Shown in pieces: positions 10,999-22,823 of a stretch of 64,000 nucleotides of DNA; the first letter of the stretch is position 1, and every line of letters starts with the position of its first letter. The notes under the pieces are model-generated. The model was not told the DNA's origin. It saw nothing but the letters and a program-made list of their open reading frames with translations, and ran no database searches. The DNA is from Apium graveolens. Taxonomy: Eukaryota > Streptophyta > Magnoliopsida > Apiales > Apiaceae. Made by a program: the position numbers and the translations under genes. Location of the stretch: NCBI RefSeq assembly GCF_009905375.1, contig NC_133647.1:81186442-81250441 (forward strand), given 5' to 3'.

Positions 10999-12002
10999 AT
11001 CAAAATAACCCTGAAATGAAAAAGGCCTAATTCGAACATAAACCCTAGAAATCAAAAATCAAAAACTACGAATTAAAACTTTAAATTGATGCTAGAAATG
11101 AAAAGAAGAGATCAAAACCTTTGATTTGGTTACTGGAATCACACGATTTGATGAAGAAACTCAGCTGGAAATCACGATTTGATTCTCGACCCGATTCAAA
11201 TTCTTCCCGACCCGAATTTCAGAGAAAATTCTGATTTTTAATGATTTATTAATTATAATTAATTAATAATTAGGCTATTTATAGTAGTAAAATTAATACT
11301 CCTAAATAAAATTAAAGGGCTAATTATACATCTAATAAAAATATTTGGCCCTAATTTTTATAATTTTTTGGTATTAAAATTTAATTTATAATTATTTTAT
11401 ATATACAATATATATGTTCAAAACTTCCCAAAAATTTTGAATAATTCAAAAATACAAAGAATAGTATAAATAAAAGTCCTATAATTTTATAAAAATAAAA
11501 TGTGATTTTTTGTGGGGTTTTTAACACCCAATGGGGCCCGGAAAAGTCATTTTTCGTAAAACTGAGAAAATTTATAAAATATCTAGATGTTCAGAATAAT
11601 GCGATTGTAAAAGCCGTTTGATGAAAACTAAGGCCCATTATTTTATTTGAAATACTGGCTTTAAAATTATTGTTTGGGTCGTAAAACGTTTGAAATGAAA
11701 GCTATGAATGTGAAATAAAATATCTGGAAAATACCTTAAAAATACAGAAATGACACGGAATACACGTAACACATAACAACTAGGGTTTAATAGATAATCA
11801 CACATAAATGACACATTAACATACCTCATTTATTATAAATATAATATAATACAGACGTAAATTTCCCAGTCGTTACAATAATAATGTACAGTATGAAAAT
11901 GACTGTATGATAACTTACGTAAAACATCATAGATGATAATTATGTTTTATTCAAATTTAGTTTTTCCTTGGTGACACACACCTTCTTATATAAAAACAAT
12001 TC
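10999..12002. repeat. Right copy of the ~1 kb direct repeat
   Basis: This copy matches 7295-8295 from ATCAAAATAACCC through the CCTTCTTATATAAAAA tract, after which the two sequences diverge. Unlike the left copy it continues upstream without interruption. That provides the empty-site sequence for the S1 insertion. Confidence 0.65.
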
Positions 12003-12227
12003 TTTAGTGGATTTTATTATCCTGCGAATACCTTAATAGTAAACCCAACACCTAGGCTTGGGTTACGGTATTGCATCACAATTCCAATTGGAAGAATAGG
12101 ACATTCTTTGGAGCCACCGCGTATGATGATCAGTCGTACTGCTGATAAACGTAACCTTTTCTACATGTGAATGAACGATTCCCTTTTTATTATTGGTTAT
12201 CACCCTGGCCGCATTCGGGCCTTTTCT

Positions 12228-12312
12228 GTGTCCGTCCCTCTCAGGTACACACTTCGCGTCTATCCCTCTCAAGACACGGTTTTGCGCCCATCCCTCTCAG
12301 GTACGCATACTC
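12228..12312. repeat. Three imperfect ~29 bp tandem units
   Basis: The units each contain CCCTCTCAGGTAC or a close variant, beginning near 12231, 12259 and 12287. They are relatively GC-rich within an AT-rich region. Confidence 0.55.
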
Positions 12313-12486
12313 CACATGTTCATCAGTATATAAAATGCTTTCTCATGTTGTAGTAAATTGGTAGTCTTCCAGTCCACAAAGTACTGGAGTCTACCCCTCC
12401 TTGTCCTTGTAAGAATCCCATCATATTTATGGAACTTATATTGTTCCCCAAGCATATTGCTTGTTGATAGGCACACTTGGATATGT

Positions 12487-12488
12487 AC

Positions 12489-12529
<41 letters not shown>
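12487..12529. repeat. (TA)n microsatellite
   Basis: An uninterrupted run of about twenty TA dinucleotides lies between GTACG and CTTCCGAG. It has the potential to extrude a cruciform. Confidence 0.95.
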
Positions 12530-12530
<1 letters not shown>

Positions 12531-15313
12531 TTCCGAGAATTTTCGGAGGAAGTACTAAGGATGTGAGTTGACCGTTGTCAACATATTTGTTATATAAGGG
12601 GAGTTTCTTTTGAAACTATATTCAAAATATTCAATATAAGTCGAGATAATATTCTCCGGCGATCTGAAATTATTCGAATGATTTTTCCGAAAATCAGAAA
12701 GTATTTTAAATTAGGATCTATGATTTTTTTAAATCATAAATAAACCCTTTAATAAATAACAAAATGATAATCGATAAATAATTAACCTCGAATGAGTTTA
12801 TTCTTTAAAATAATATTTAATAAACTATTCATCAACTAGTTAATGTCTACGCAATCAATAATCTTTAATGTTTAATCGGGTTTTGAAATAAATAATCGTT
12901 GGAGTATACTTCTCCTATAATAAAGGAATAGGTATATAATATTTATTGTTCGAATAATAAAATATAGTTGAGGGAATATGATCATTGGGAAATCGTTTTA
13001 ATAAAAGTTAGAGATATTTTAATGTTTCGAAAGTGGACGTTGAGTCCCTTTAAAACGTACTTTTATGGACTTGTAATTGTCCTAATATCACCGGAATGAT
13101 TCCCGGATAAAATTCCGACCGACTCTCGGTCTTATAATTATACATCACGCTTAAAGCGGAAATAAATATTTTACGATACATATACTTATCGTACAACATC
13201 GCTATATTATGCAAAAGTTCAATAGCTATGTATCATGGCAAACATGGTATTTATGCAATGATAATAAAATAATCCTTTCACAACACAACAGTAAGTGGAG
13301 TTGGGTTCGTAAACTTGCCTGGGTATCTCGATATGGAGGATGTTCTAGGTTCCGTTCGGAAATCTATAATCATAACATAATTCACTTCGTTAGGTCCCGT
13401 TCTAATTTACGGCTACCCGCACTCATGCACTAATTATTATGCACCCTCTCAACTTATTTTATCCTTATTATTCCTTTAAATCCTTATTCACATCAAGGTC
13501 GCTTCATTTTTCAAAGAATCTTAAGTTCATTTTCATTTTCGCCGTCGGCTCCGCTTATGGATTCTACGGTTTCTAATCGCGCGGTCTCGGCTCCGATATT
13601 TTTATAAAACTGAAAAATCATTATTTTTACTTGATATTTTTATGGAAGTTAGGAAACTCAATATTCTACTCTCTGTAAAACTTTCATGATTTATGAAGAC
13701 TTTTAAGTCTATCCTTTATATTTTCAAAGTTCGTGATTCGTAGCAGTTTTTGTCGCGTAAATCACTTTTAGTAAAATGGTCATAACTTTTGATCCGTAAA
13801 TCGGAATCAAGTGATTCAAGTGCCTAGAGGATACTTATAACATTTTCTATCATAATCAAGGGTTATTTTTCAGGAAACTATAGTTTACATCTTCGGGACT
13901 TTCTGCAGAAACTTAAAGTTACGTTTTGTTCGTTTTAACGAAATTACATTTATGTTCAGGAGTTCCGTTTACGCCTTAAATCTTTATACTACCACCAACA
14001 ATCACCATACCATTATCAACACACTAACTCCTCTCAAGAACATCATGTTCTTCAGGCAACAACAATCAACCTTAAATCTACTTAACTAAACATCAAGATC
14101 TTAACAATATCACCACTAAAACTAGGTTTATAACTACATACTAAATGGATCTTGGATTTGAATCTTAAATAAAGTTGGGTCAAAGATTTTTACCTTTCTT
14201 GAAAGCTTGAAATGTTTTCTTGAGGATGGTTGAGTCTTGGGAGTGCTTGGTATGGTTTTTGGAACCTAAAACAACCATTGAAATCAAGAAACCAAAGAAG
14301 AGTTACTATTCATACTATTTACTAGCAACTTTCTTGATTTTATTTCACCCATCAAAGCTTGATAAAAAGAGATCAAAGAATTATCTTACCTTATTTTGGT
14401 TGTTAGGAAGCTTGAGAATTAATGGGAGGATTTATCCATGGCTAGAACTTGGAGATTTCATTTTGAATTCCTTGGTTTTTTTGGAAATAGCCGAATGGCT
14501 TGATGAAGAAGTGGGGAGAGAGTTTTATGCTTGCTTCCTTGGTTGCTTCTTGGAAAGTATGTTGGTGATATCTTATATTGATTTGATATTTTCTAGTTTA
14601 GGATCCTAGGTTTATTCTTGTTGCCAAATCCATGGACAAATCTACTAGCTTGTGGTAGATTACAAGCTAAGCCACTTGCTTAGCTTCCTTAGCTTACTAT
14701 TCCATTAGCCTTGGTTGATCATCCTATATCTAGCTCACTATTTGGTAAAGTAACCATGGTTACTTTATTACCATGGTTAGTTAGTACGTTACGTTTATTT
14801 AATCATTTACGCGTTCGCTCGGTCGCTGAAACGTTTTCGTAATACTTACTCGTAAATGGTTCGCGATGTAATTACTTTCGCATTTATTCCTTATGTTTTG
14901 AATTATCATACTTGGATATAAATCTATAGGGTTTTAATCTTGTAATTATATTGGGATTCCCGTAATCCTCGATGAGTCGTAAATATGGTCATTTTTCAAA
15001 GTTCGTTTTCTTCGAAAACTAATAGCATTTACATACACTCATTTGGTACGTATAATCATAATATCAACTCTGAAACTCATTTTCTCATGTACTACATAGT
15101 GTGGGCTCAAAAGTTTTCTCCGTCCGTCAGGGTTACTATTTATTAAACATTTTACAAGGTCTCAAAAATTCGAGTTATTACACTTTTTATCTAAAAGCTG
15201 CTGTTAGCAAAATCATATCCCCTCATGCTTTTGAAAAAAGCTGTTTTCAGCTTTTGCAAGAAGTGACTATCAGTTTCACCATTAAATCTTCTCAAAAACA
15301 TTATTTTTGTATA

Positions 15314-17240
15314 TTATATCTCATAATGTGCATAAATTAAAAAAATTACCGAATAGTTATCTAATTTTCCTGACAACACTTTTCCACCAGCACTTTTTCT
15401 TATAGCACGACGGTTTTTAACAGCACTCCCCAAAGGAGCCTTAGTCTCACTTGGGTATCCCACAAAATAACATTCATCTAATTTTGGTCCAACCTTTTCA
15501 GAGGCTAAACATTTCACAAATGCTTCACGTCCCCAAATTTTCATAAATGACATGCTATGATGTTTCTCAGTCCATATCTCATATGTAGCCTTTTGAACCC
15601 CTTTTTGTTGAAAACTCAGTTCAGTGTAAGCAGTTTCTAGAGCATGACCCCAGAAACTGATTGAAAGATCCACTTGACTCATCATCGATCGCACCATGTC
15701 CAACAAAGTACGATTTCTCCTCTCAGAATCTCTATTCTATTTAGGTGTTCTAGAAGGAGTAAGTTGTCATACAATATCACACTCCTTCAAGAAACTCTTG
15801 AATTTGAGGATTAAGTATTCTCCTCCACGATCTGATCGTAAAACTTTTATACTTTCCCCTGTTTGCTTTTCTACTTCGGCCTTATATTCTTTGAATAGTT
15901 CAAAAGAATCAGATTTATTCTTTATAATATATACATATCCATATCTACTAAAATCATCAGTAAACATTATGAAGTAGTAAAAGCCACCCCTTGCCATCAT
16001 CCACATCGGACCACATACATCACTATTTATAATTCCTAATCGTTCGGTGGCCATTTCACATTATCTGGTAAAAGAAACTTTAGTTATTTTGCCAATGAGA
16101 CAAGCTTCGCATCTTCCGTTTGATTCAAAATCAAACTTATCCAAGTATCCATCTTTATGTAACTCAGAAATGTGTTTCTCATTAATATAGCTTAAACGAT
16201 AATGCTAGAGGTAATGTTTGATTTGAGTCATCTTAGAACACATTAATTGTTAACTAATTGTGAAACATTATAAGCTTTATCATTGAAATAGAGTAAACAA
16301 TTGTTGTTTATTTAAATAAAATGAATAACCTTTGTTTTCCTGACAAGAAAGTAATATAATGTCTTCGCTAAAGGCGGGCACGTTTTAACAATTTACCAAG
16401 TTCTCAACTTCGCCTTATAGGAATATTAGGTACCGAGTTACTCCAATTAGATCAAAAACTTTTTCTCCAATTCTAACCCGATACATGAAGATTGACCATT
16501 GATGGTCTTCTTCTTTAGATCTTTCAAATAAGCTCGACATTTTAACTTACAATCATCCATTTATTACCATAGAAATGACAATTGTCTTCTTTAGCAACAC
16601 CCTTAAAAAGCTTCAAAAGCCCCATTAGGATTGGACTCTGGTTTGGCACTGAATAAAATCAAATCTTAACTTTTCCTGTCCAGTTTCCTTTCCCATTTGC
16701 ATTCCATGTGTACACCATCAATATGGACGTAGTTCATGCCTTTACCATAGTGTTTTCAGCAGTTGTAAACAGCCTCACAACTCAATGAGTGTTTTGTCTA
16801 TCTCTTCATTTTGTTCATAACAAACTGAGAATAGAATTTGTTCAAAAATTGCTTGATCAAATCAAGTTGAGTCTCTAGACCATCTTGATACCCAAAATAT
16901 CAAGGTACATATACCTATCATCTTTAAAATATTTGGTTCAATCGGATCTCATTCTCCCATTTATGCATATTTATAGTGCCTTATTATTGTCAAATCTTTC
17001 TTGATGAGCCTATCCTTCAAACATCCTTTGAAGGTGTTCAATCACATCATAAGCATCAATATGCTCTTGTTTCTTCCTAAGCTCGGCACTCATAATTACA
17101 AGCATGAGACATGAAACATCAGATGCATAATCAACTTGCTTCAGGTAAGCATTTTGTTCAATACATGCTTCATTCTCATCTAGAAGAAATAAGGGAGGGG
17201 TTTGAGTGGCATCCTTGAACATGAGGACAATCCTCAAGTT
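15314..17240 (-). pseudogene. Decayed copia gag-integrase fragment
   Basis: Read on the minus strand, 17237-17010 resembles a copia gag N-terminal piece. After about 700 decayed bases, 16300-16054 resembles a GAG-pre-integrase zinc-binding segment. 16054-15767 is an integrase core, with GGFYYFIMFTDDFSRYGYVY and LRSDRGGEY. 15706-15314 is the downstream integrase region, with SFWGHALETAY, a CLASEK segment and CYFVGYPSETKA. Stops and frameshifts separate the pieces, and reverse transcriptase and RNase H are missing. It resembles the same region of copia B (30921-31509) but is a different, older copy. It ends near the start of element C's LTR. Confidence 0.75.
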
Positions 17241-17269
17241 CCCATGTCAGTCGAGGAAATTATTTTATG

Positions 17270-17816
17270 TTAGCTCGTTCTTCTCAAGAACTATTACATA
17301 GAGAAGTCATTTGTGTTATTTGTCATTTGATATCTGTTACATGTTGATTCTCAATAATCAGAAGGAGCTCAGGATCTGACTGTGTTTAGATGTCATCAGT
17401 ATTTGGTGTGTCGTCAGGATTTGATGCATCGTCAGTATTTGCATGCCATCAGCATCTGAAGGCGGTCAATTATGAAGATTGATTATGTTCCTTATTTTAA
17501 GGAATGGATATTTGTTACATTCTGAGTGATATGACTTTATATATTCAGTTAAAGATATGTATCATTTTCTGTTAGTAATTGATAATGCATATCTTAAATT
17601 TTTTTGTAGTAGTTGTGTATTATATAAATACAGTTTAGGTCATCTAATTAACTCGAGCATTGTACGACCTAGCAGCTCTCAAGAATATCAGTATTTCTTG
17701 AGAGAGTTTGTAACAGTTTTTATCAGAAATATAAAGAACTGTTATATTTTATACTTGTTCGAAACATTTATACAATTGTATCCAACCCCCTTAAACAATT
17801 GTAGTATTACTAGGCA
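17270..17816 (+). repeat. 5' LTR of Sirevirus-like copia C (start uncertain)
   Basis: The 3' end is placed at ...TAGGCA (17816), five bases before the primer-binding site. The start is uncertain; a TGTTAG word at about 17274 is a candidate. The LTR has a TATA box (TATATAAATA, 17621-17630) and an AATATAAAG-containing R/U5 section. At 17392-17460 it has four imperfect units of about 19 bp built on GTCATCAGTATTTG. No matching 3' LTR is in the window, because element D interrupts C before its end. Confidence 0.65.
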
Positions 17817-17821
17817 ATAAT

Positions 17822-17833
17822 TGGTATCAGAGC
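17822..17833 (+). other. Primer-binding site of copia C
   Basis: TGGTATCAGAGC is complementary to the 3' end of initiator tRNA-Met, the usual primer for plant LTR retrotransposons. It sits five bases after the LTR and 34 bases before the gag ATG. Confidence 0.9.
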
Positions 17834-17867
17834 GGACTGATAATTTACTATCAGAAACGATCTAAAC

Positions 17868-18671
17868 ATGTCTCTGAACAAGTATGAAAGTATCAAAATC
17901 CCCATTCTGAAAAAGACTGAATATCCTACATGGAAGGTGAAGATGCTCATGCACTTGGAAGCTACAGATCTAGACTACCTCGACGTAATCAATGATGGAC
18001 CTTACAAGCCAACAAAATTGGTACCTGCAACTCATATTGTTGCTGAACACCTTCAGTTGAAGGAGAAGAGTGAGTGGACACCAAAAGAGAAAGTTGTTGT
18101 GCTGAAGGATGCAAAGGTAAGAAACATTTTGCATAACAGTCTTGACTTTGTGATGTCAAACAGGGTTATAGCCTACAAAACTGCCAAAGAGATCTGGGAT
18201 ACCCTTGAGACTCAATGCCAAGGAACCATGGCCATCAAGAAGAACAGAAGGGCTGTTTTAATTAAAGAATATGAACATTTTGAGGCCAAGTCTGATGAAA
18301 GTCTCACTGACATCTATAATAGGTTTCTCACTCTGCTAAACAACTTATCTTTGGTGGGAAAGGTGTACGATCTGGAAGATTCAAACACCAAGTTTTTGAG
18401 AGAGTTGAATGAGGAATGTGAGACTCAGACTTCAATCATACGACATCAATATGATTTGGAAATAGTCACTCTGGATGAAATCTATGGCATGCTGAGAACT
18501 TATGATTTGGAAGTTCAACAAAGGAAAGAGGAAAAGCAACAAGGGAAAATCAGTTGCTTTGAAAGTGAATACTAAAGCTTCAAAAGACAAGTCAGTTGAA
18601 GCTACAAGGAAAAAGAACTATCTTCTAGAATCAGATACTGATGATTCATCATCAAATCTTGATGATGATAC
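17868..18671 (+). pseudogene. Copia C gag, 5' part
   Basis: This is the N-terminal capsid region of a Sirevirus-like gag. It begins MSLNKYESIKIPILKKTEYPTWKVKM and contains the TAKEIWDTLE block and the YEHFEAKSDESLTDIYNRF block of the copia gag family (UBN2-type). A frameshift near 18530 closes the frame at 18575; the gag reading continues in another frame with a KNYLLESDTDDSSS acidic stretch. The gene is cut at 18671 by element A and continues at 39761, after the GATAC duplication, with the acidic stretch and the zinc knuckle. Confidence 0.85.
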
Positions 18672-21600
18672 TGTTACAACCGGCATTTCTGTGTAATATT
18701 AATTGTAAATTTAGTACAACTTTAAAAGCCGAATGCCAATATATGCAACTATTGTATGCTTGTGTGAATGAGAACTCTGCGTCTTAAATTTTCGTTATGT
18801 GGTATATGAATTTTCAAAGCAAAAGTTTATTTATTTCTTTCATTTTTGACTTATAAGGAATATTTTAAACCTTGAATAAATTTCTCTTTAAAAGTTATTT
18901 TGTTCACAAATTTCAAAAGTAGTTTTATAAAATTTCTAAAAATCCAAATTATTTTATGGTATAAATTTTATAATTTTTGAACTTGTGTTTTATTTTAGAA
19001 AGATAAATCTTTATAAATGTTAATTATTATAATTAGCAAATTACATAGTTGTCCTTGCATGCAAATCCTTTCTATTCAATCTAAAAGGGCTAAAGAGACA
19101 ATTACCATCCCACTAACTCTTATTTTTCTAGCCAAATTCCTCCTTTACCCTTGCATGCAAATGATCCAAGTATAAGTGGATGGGTAGTCATGTCAATTCC
19201 TATTCCCACTCATATTTGTCAAAACAAAAACCATAAAACAAGTAAAAGACATGATCATTTCACACATCACCCACACCACACTCTTTCTTCTCTCCCTCCT
19301 CTCTCTCACTCTCGGCTCCTACCCCCTCACTCTCGGCTTTTCAGCCGAAACCACCCCCTCCCCATTTTCTTTCTTTCTCAATCAAGTTCCCACCTCCTAC
19401 ACAAGTAAATGTTACTTCCCATACCATGATCACATATATTTCAAATAGTTTTGAGTAGAAAGTTTAAGTTTTAAGGTTGCATGTTAAGGTTTTAGTTGAA
19501 ACTCAAAGTACAACCTTGATTCTTGTGAGTTTAAGGTTGTTTTTGAGAGGACTACAAGGAATGGTGAAGTGCCAAATCTTGAGAATGAAACTCTTGATGT
19601 TAAATGGCCATTCCCTTCCATTTCATTCGGCCATGACCATAGGGGAGCCGAATGAATGGTTCTTGAGACCATTCTTGTTGCTTTGTTCAATTTTTGCATG
19701 TTTATGTGATAATGGCTTGAATTTTGTAGTAAAAATTTGATGAAACTCCTTGCATGCTAAGTGATCATCTAGATATAGCTCATGCTAGGCTTGCATGTAA
19801 ATTTCTTGGTAAAACATATTTAGAAAACATGTTGTTTGGCTTGCAAAACTCGAAGACATGCATGCATGTGGATTTCACTTAGAATGTTATAAGATTTTGA
19901 TCATTTGGAAAGATTTTATTAGTAAGCTTTAATTTCAATAGGAATAATGTTTTAATATTGATTAATGATTCTTGATGCATGGTAATAAGTCGTGTATATC
20001 TTTTATAAAATGCATAACATATTGTTTCAAAAACTTGATGATTTGTGAGTTGTGAAATGTGGTTTCTTTTGTTTTGCCATGATTGCACCTTAGGTAAGGA
20101 TGATCTCCACCAAGATTATTTTGATTATAAGGGAGTTAGTTTAGTAGATCACCATGTTTAAGTCTTGGTTTGGGTATTGGGTTGTTGGTGGTTGAGTTTG
20201 TCCAGTCAAAACCTTGGAGAAAGGAGAGTTATAATTTCTGCAGAAAATCAGTTTAGTACCCTGAGGTTTAGAGTGAGTTTTGACCATGTCATCGATGTGC
20301 ACTTTGAGGCCCAAGCCACCAGAAGTTAGTATTGGGAGTATATAAAAGGTTTTAGGTGTTGGTTGGAGGTTTTCATGTCATTTGGTTAGGTGCACAAGTA
20401 GAATAATAAAATCTGTCCAGCAGGGGACAATTTTGTTGCAACTTAGAAATAGGGAGATTTGACCATGTCATGGGTAGACCCTCATTAGGCCCTGTTGGGC
20501 CTTAGTTAGAGGGAGTGTCAGAGAAGTTTTTCCAACCATAGTTCATAGAATATGAGTTAGAACCATGTGTCACAAGTTAATTCAAGTTAGGGTGTTTTCT
20601 GCCCAGGAAAACAGGGGAACCATGGACTTTGAACTTAGGCCCAAGAAGGCCCAAGCCAGGCCCTTGAGCCACATCAAGTTTGGGAGATGACCTTAGGTCA
20701 GGAGAGTCTTGTGTAAGAGTTTTTAAGGAAAACCTATAGTTTAAGGGTGTCAAATGCACTCAAGAAACCATAGATGTCATTCTGAAATTTGCACCAGTGA
20801 ACACTTTCACTTAGCACATAGTTTTAGAACACTTAGGAGTGAGATTTAGGTTGACCACCATAGTTGTAAGATAGTATAAGGTCATTAGAATAAAAGGCAC
20901 AAGTGAGGGTCAATAGGTCTTGGATAGTATAGTAAAGGCACATCGAGTTAGGAAGCCAAAATTAGAAGACTTTGTCTAGTTTAGCGACCAAGTGACTTAA
21001 GTTGGGGGATCGAGATCATCCAAGCCTAGTGTTGCATTATGGTGTATATGGTGTTATTTGGTATTAATATATGATATGTGATTATGTGGATATGTGTGTG
21101 CAACTATAAATTAAAGGTGAATATAAATTAAGTGCATATAGGCCTAAGTGCCATCCGTGTTTAAATTCGGGTTGTAAATAGGTTAAGTTGGTGATAATAT
21201 ATTATAATGAGGATTATTATTATTATTTATGTAGGATCTCGAGACGAGGGAAAACTTGCCAAAAAGGTCGAGTGAAGCTCCAGTTGCTCCTACCAGTCAG
21301 ACCAGACCAGCCTTTCTCAAGGCAAGTGATTCAACTTGTCCTTCATATTTACTGCTAATAGTTCATACATTGCTGCAACTATCCTGTGTCATTTGATATA
21401 TTAAATCAAGCGTATCTTATGTTTATCTTTGAATTATATAAAAATTCCATGAACCCACGAGTACGTATTGCAAAGTGGTCTTATCATGATAGTATATTAA
21501 AGTAATTCGAATGCCAGGATAAAAGAAAGGGTAGTTATAACTCTTGGTTAATTCTCTTGATTTACATGTTGATGAATTCCTAAGTATTGATATCTCATCT

Positions 21601-22350
21601 TGATACTTGAACCCCTATAGAACATGACCTTGAACCCTAAAAGCCAGATACTTATCAAAGTGATTCCTCATTGATTGATACCCCTCTTTCTTATCCTGAA
21701 GCTTGACAATTCTGATATATCCTGTGTTAAAGATCATTTCTGCATACCTTAACACCCTTAGTATTCATGAAGCTTATCTTCTTGATGATCCAGCACTTGA
21801 ACCTTGATGAGAAACCATTGCTTTAAGCCCAATTTGGCATTACCCTTTATAATATCCAATAGCCTCACTAAATCCCCTTGTCCAATCTTTGATATATGAA
21901 AACCATTCAGTTACTTTAATAGAGTATAGTTTTGTGAATCATGGCCCTGAGATTTAGTATCATATTTCCCGTATTTCGAGTTGATCTATAATCCCTTGAT
22001 AAAAAAATGTTTACTGTAAAAGAGATTTTGTTATAAATCGGCATCAATTTTTGAAATAAATAAAATGTGGGTTTTCAGTCCCAAAGGGTTTGAATAGTGG
22101 ATCTGGACTGAGACGCAAGTCCTTTCCACACTTATATTAGGCTTAAAAGTTGCCTAAGGATTCCCATTAATATTTTAGAACCCAGCGAGGTTAGGAATTA
22201 CTTAGCGGCTGATCACCGGCTGTAATCCGTAGCGTCATAAAATAATTTTGATTAAGATATGATTTCTTTTGATACCAACAAAATGATGCCATCACCCAAA
22301 GTTTTATCTCTTATTATCATTGGTCATGTCCTCCCATTGACATTCTTTAA

Positions 22351-22357
22351 TATATAT
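22351..22357 (+). promoter_or_regulatory. Putative TATA box of chromovirus A 5' LTR
   Basis: TATATAT lies about 90 bases before the ATG of the LTR exon. This would place transcription start near 22385 and put the exon in the R/U5 part of the LTR. The assignment is inferred from spacing. Confidence 0.4.
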
Positions 22358-22445
22358 CTCGATTTATGTTTTGTATCATATTGTTTAGCACTTGTTGAGC
22401 ATTTGGCTCACTCCTTGCTTTACCCTGATATTACAGCTAGCAGCT

Positions 22446-22508
22446 ATGGTTAGATTCAAGCAGACTGCCCGTAAGACCTGTGATGCTTATGCCTATGTTC
22501 GAGCTCAG
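22446..22508 (+). CDS. Chromovirus A accessory exon 1, histone H3 tail-like
   Basis: Twenty-one codons begin MVRFKQTARKTCDAYAYV and end in codon CAG, directly followed by GTAGAA, a splice donor. Unspliced, translation stops three codons later. Without the Met, residues 2 and 4-9 (R, K, Q, T, A, R, K) equal those of the histone H3 tail, in the same register, and Thr replaces Ser10. Positions 4 and 9 are the H3 methylation sites. The exon lies in the LTR, after a TGAGC...GCTCA hairpin and an ATTACAG acceptor-like site. It recurs at 39516-39578 and in both D LTRs. Joined to 22824-23180 it keeps frame. Coding status and splicing are inferred. Confidence 0.55.
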
Positions 22509-22823
22509 GTAGAATAAGTGATAGTAGTTTGTGTGAGGACTCGATATTTAAAATCAGTTGTAATAGATGGTAGTGTTGGGCTGTTCCAAATCCTAAACTA
22601 TAAGATCTTGGATTTGGGTATGTTTATTTATTATTAAATGTTGTAATAGTTATATTTAAATTGCTGTTTAAGTTGGGGTGTGACAGGTTTTGGTATCAGA
22701 GCTACGGTTTAGAGTCCCTGGACAGCCCAAATAGGTTAAAGGGTATATGTGTAGGTTATAGATAATATGCGAGAGAGTAGTTAAGTAAGTTTATTATTAG
22801 TACTCCTCTTATTGGTTTATCAG
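22509..22823 (+). other. Predicted intron spanning LTR end and primer-binding site (A)
   Basis: This 315-base interval begins GTAGAA and ends TTTATCAG. It contains the LTR terminus and the primer-binding site. Element D has a 314-base equivalent with GT and AG ends conserved. Splicing would join two phase-0 codons. Confidence 0.45.
22691..22702 (+). other. Primer-binding site of chromovirus A
   Basis: TGGTATCAGAGC, complementary to initiator tRNA-Met, lies five bases after the LTR end. Confidence 0.9.

Larger units (their letters stand above)
12003..15182 (-). repeat. Probable decayed gypsy LTR, minus orientation
   Basis: On the minus strand the sequence starts TGTAATAACTCG at 15182, a typical plant gypsy LTR start. 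About 1 kb in, near 14190, it has a leader-like section resembling the corresponding section of the chromovirus D LTR. An ORF at 14220-14609 on the plus strand is probably fortuitous. The 3' end of the LTR and any primer-binding site could not be located, so the left boundary is uncertain. The segment is otherwise AT-rich and non-coding. Confidence 0.4.
18672..22685 (+). repeat. 5' LTR of chromovirus A (4014 bp)
   Basis: The LTR starts TGTTACAACCGGC and ends GGTGTGACA. It contains several CATGCA words (near 19057, 19146, 19750 and 19855). An inverted repeat, TTCATTCGGC with a 15 nt loop, lies at 19622-19656. A TATA-like TATATAT is at 22351-22357, and a TGAGCATTTGGCTCA hairpin lies near 22398. 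The H3-like exon is at 22446-22508. Open frames in the C/T-rich part (for example 19151-19408) show no family similarity and are probably not coding. Confidence 0.95.

Noticed and set aside
14220..14609. 129-codon ORF in the gypsy LTR remnant
   Set aside because: It lies in a region that looks like a minus-strand LTR and shows no recognisable domain. It is probably a chance frame.
17822..17833. TGGTATCAGAGC sites as tRNA genes
   Set aside because: These are 12-base primer-binding sites beside LTRs. No cloverleaf surrounds them.
19151..19408. Open frame in the A LTR (and 36232-36489 in the other LTR)
   Set aside because: The frame is His/Ser/Pro-rich from C/T-rich DNA and overlaps other open frames. 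It appears in both LTRs simply because these are copies.
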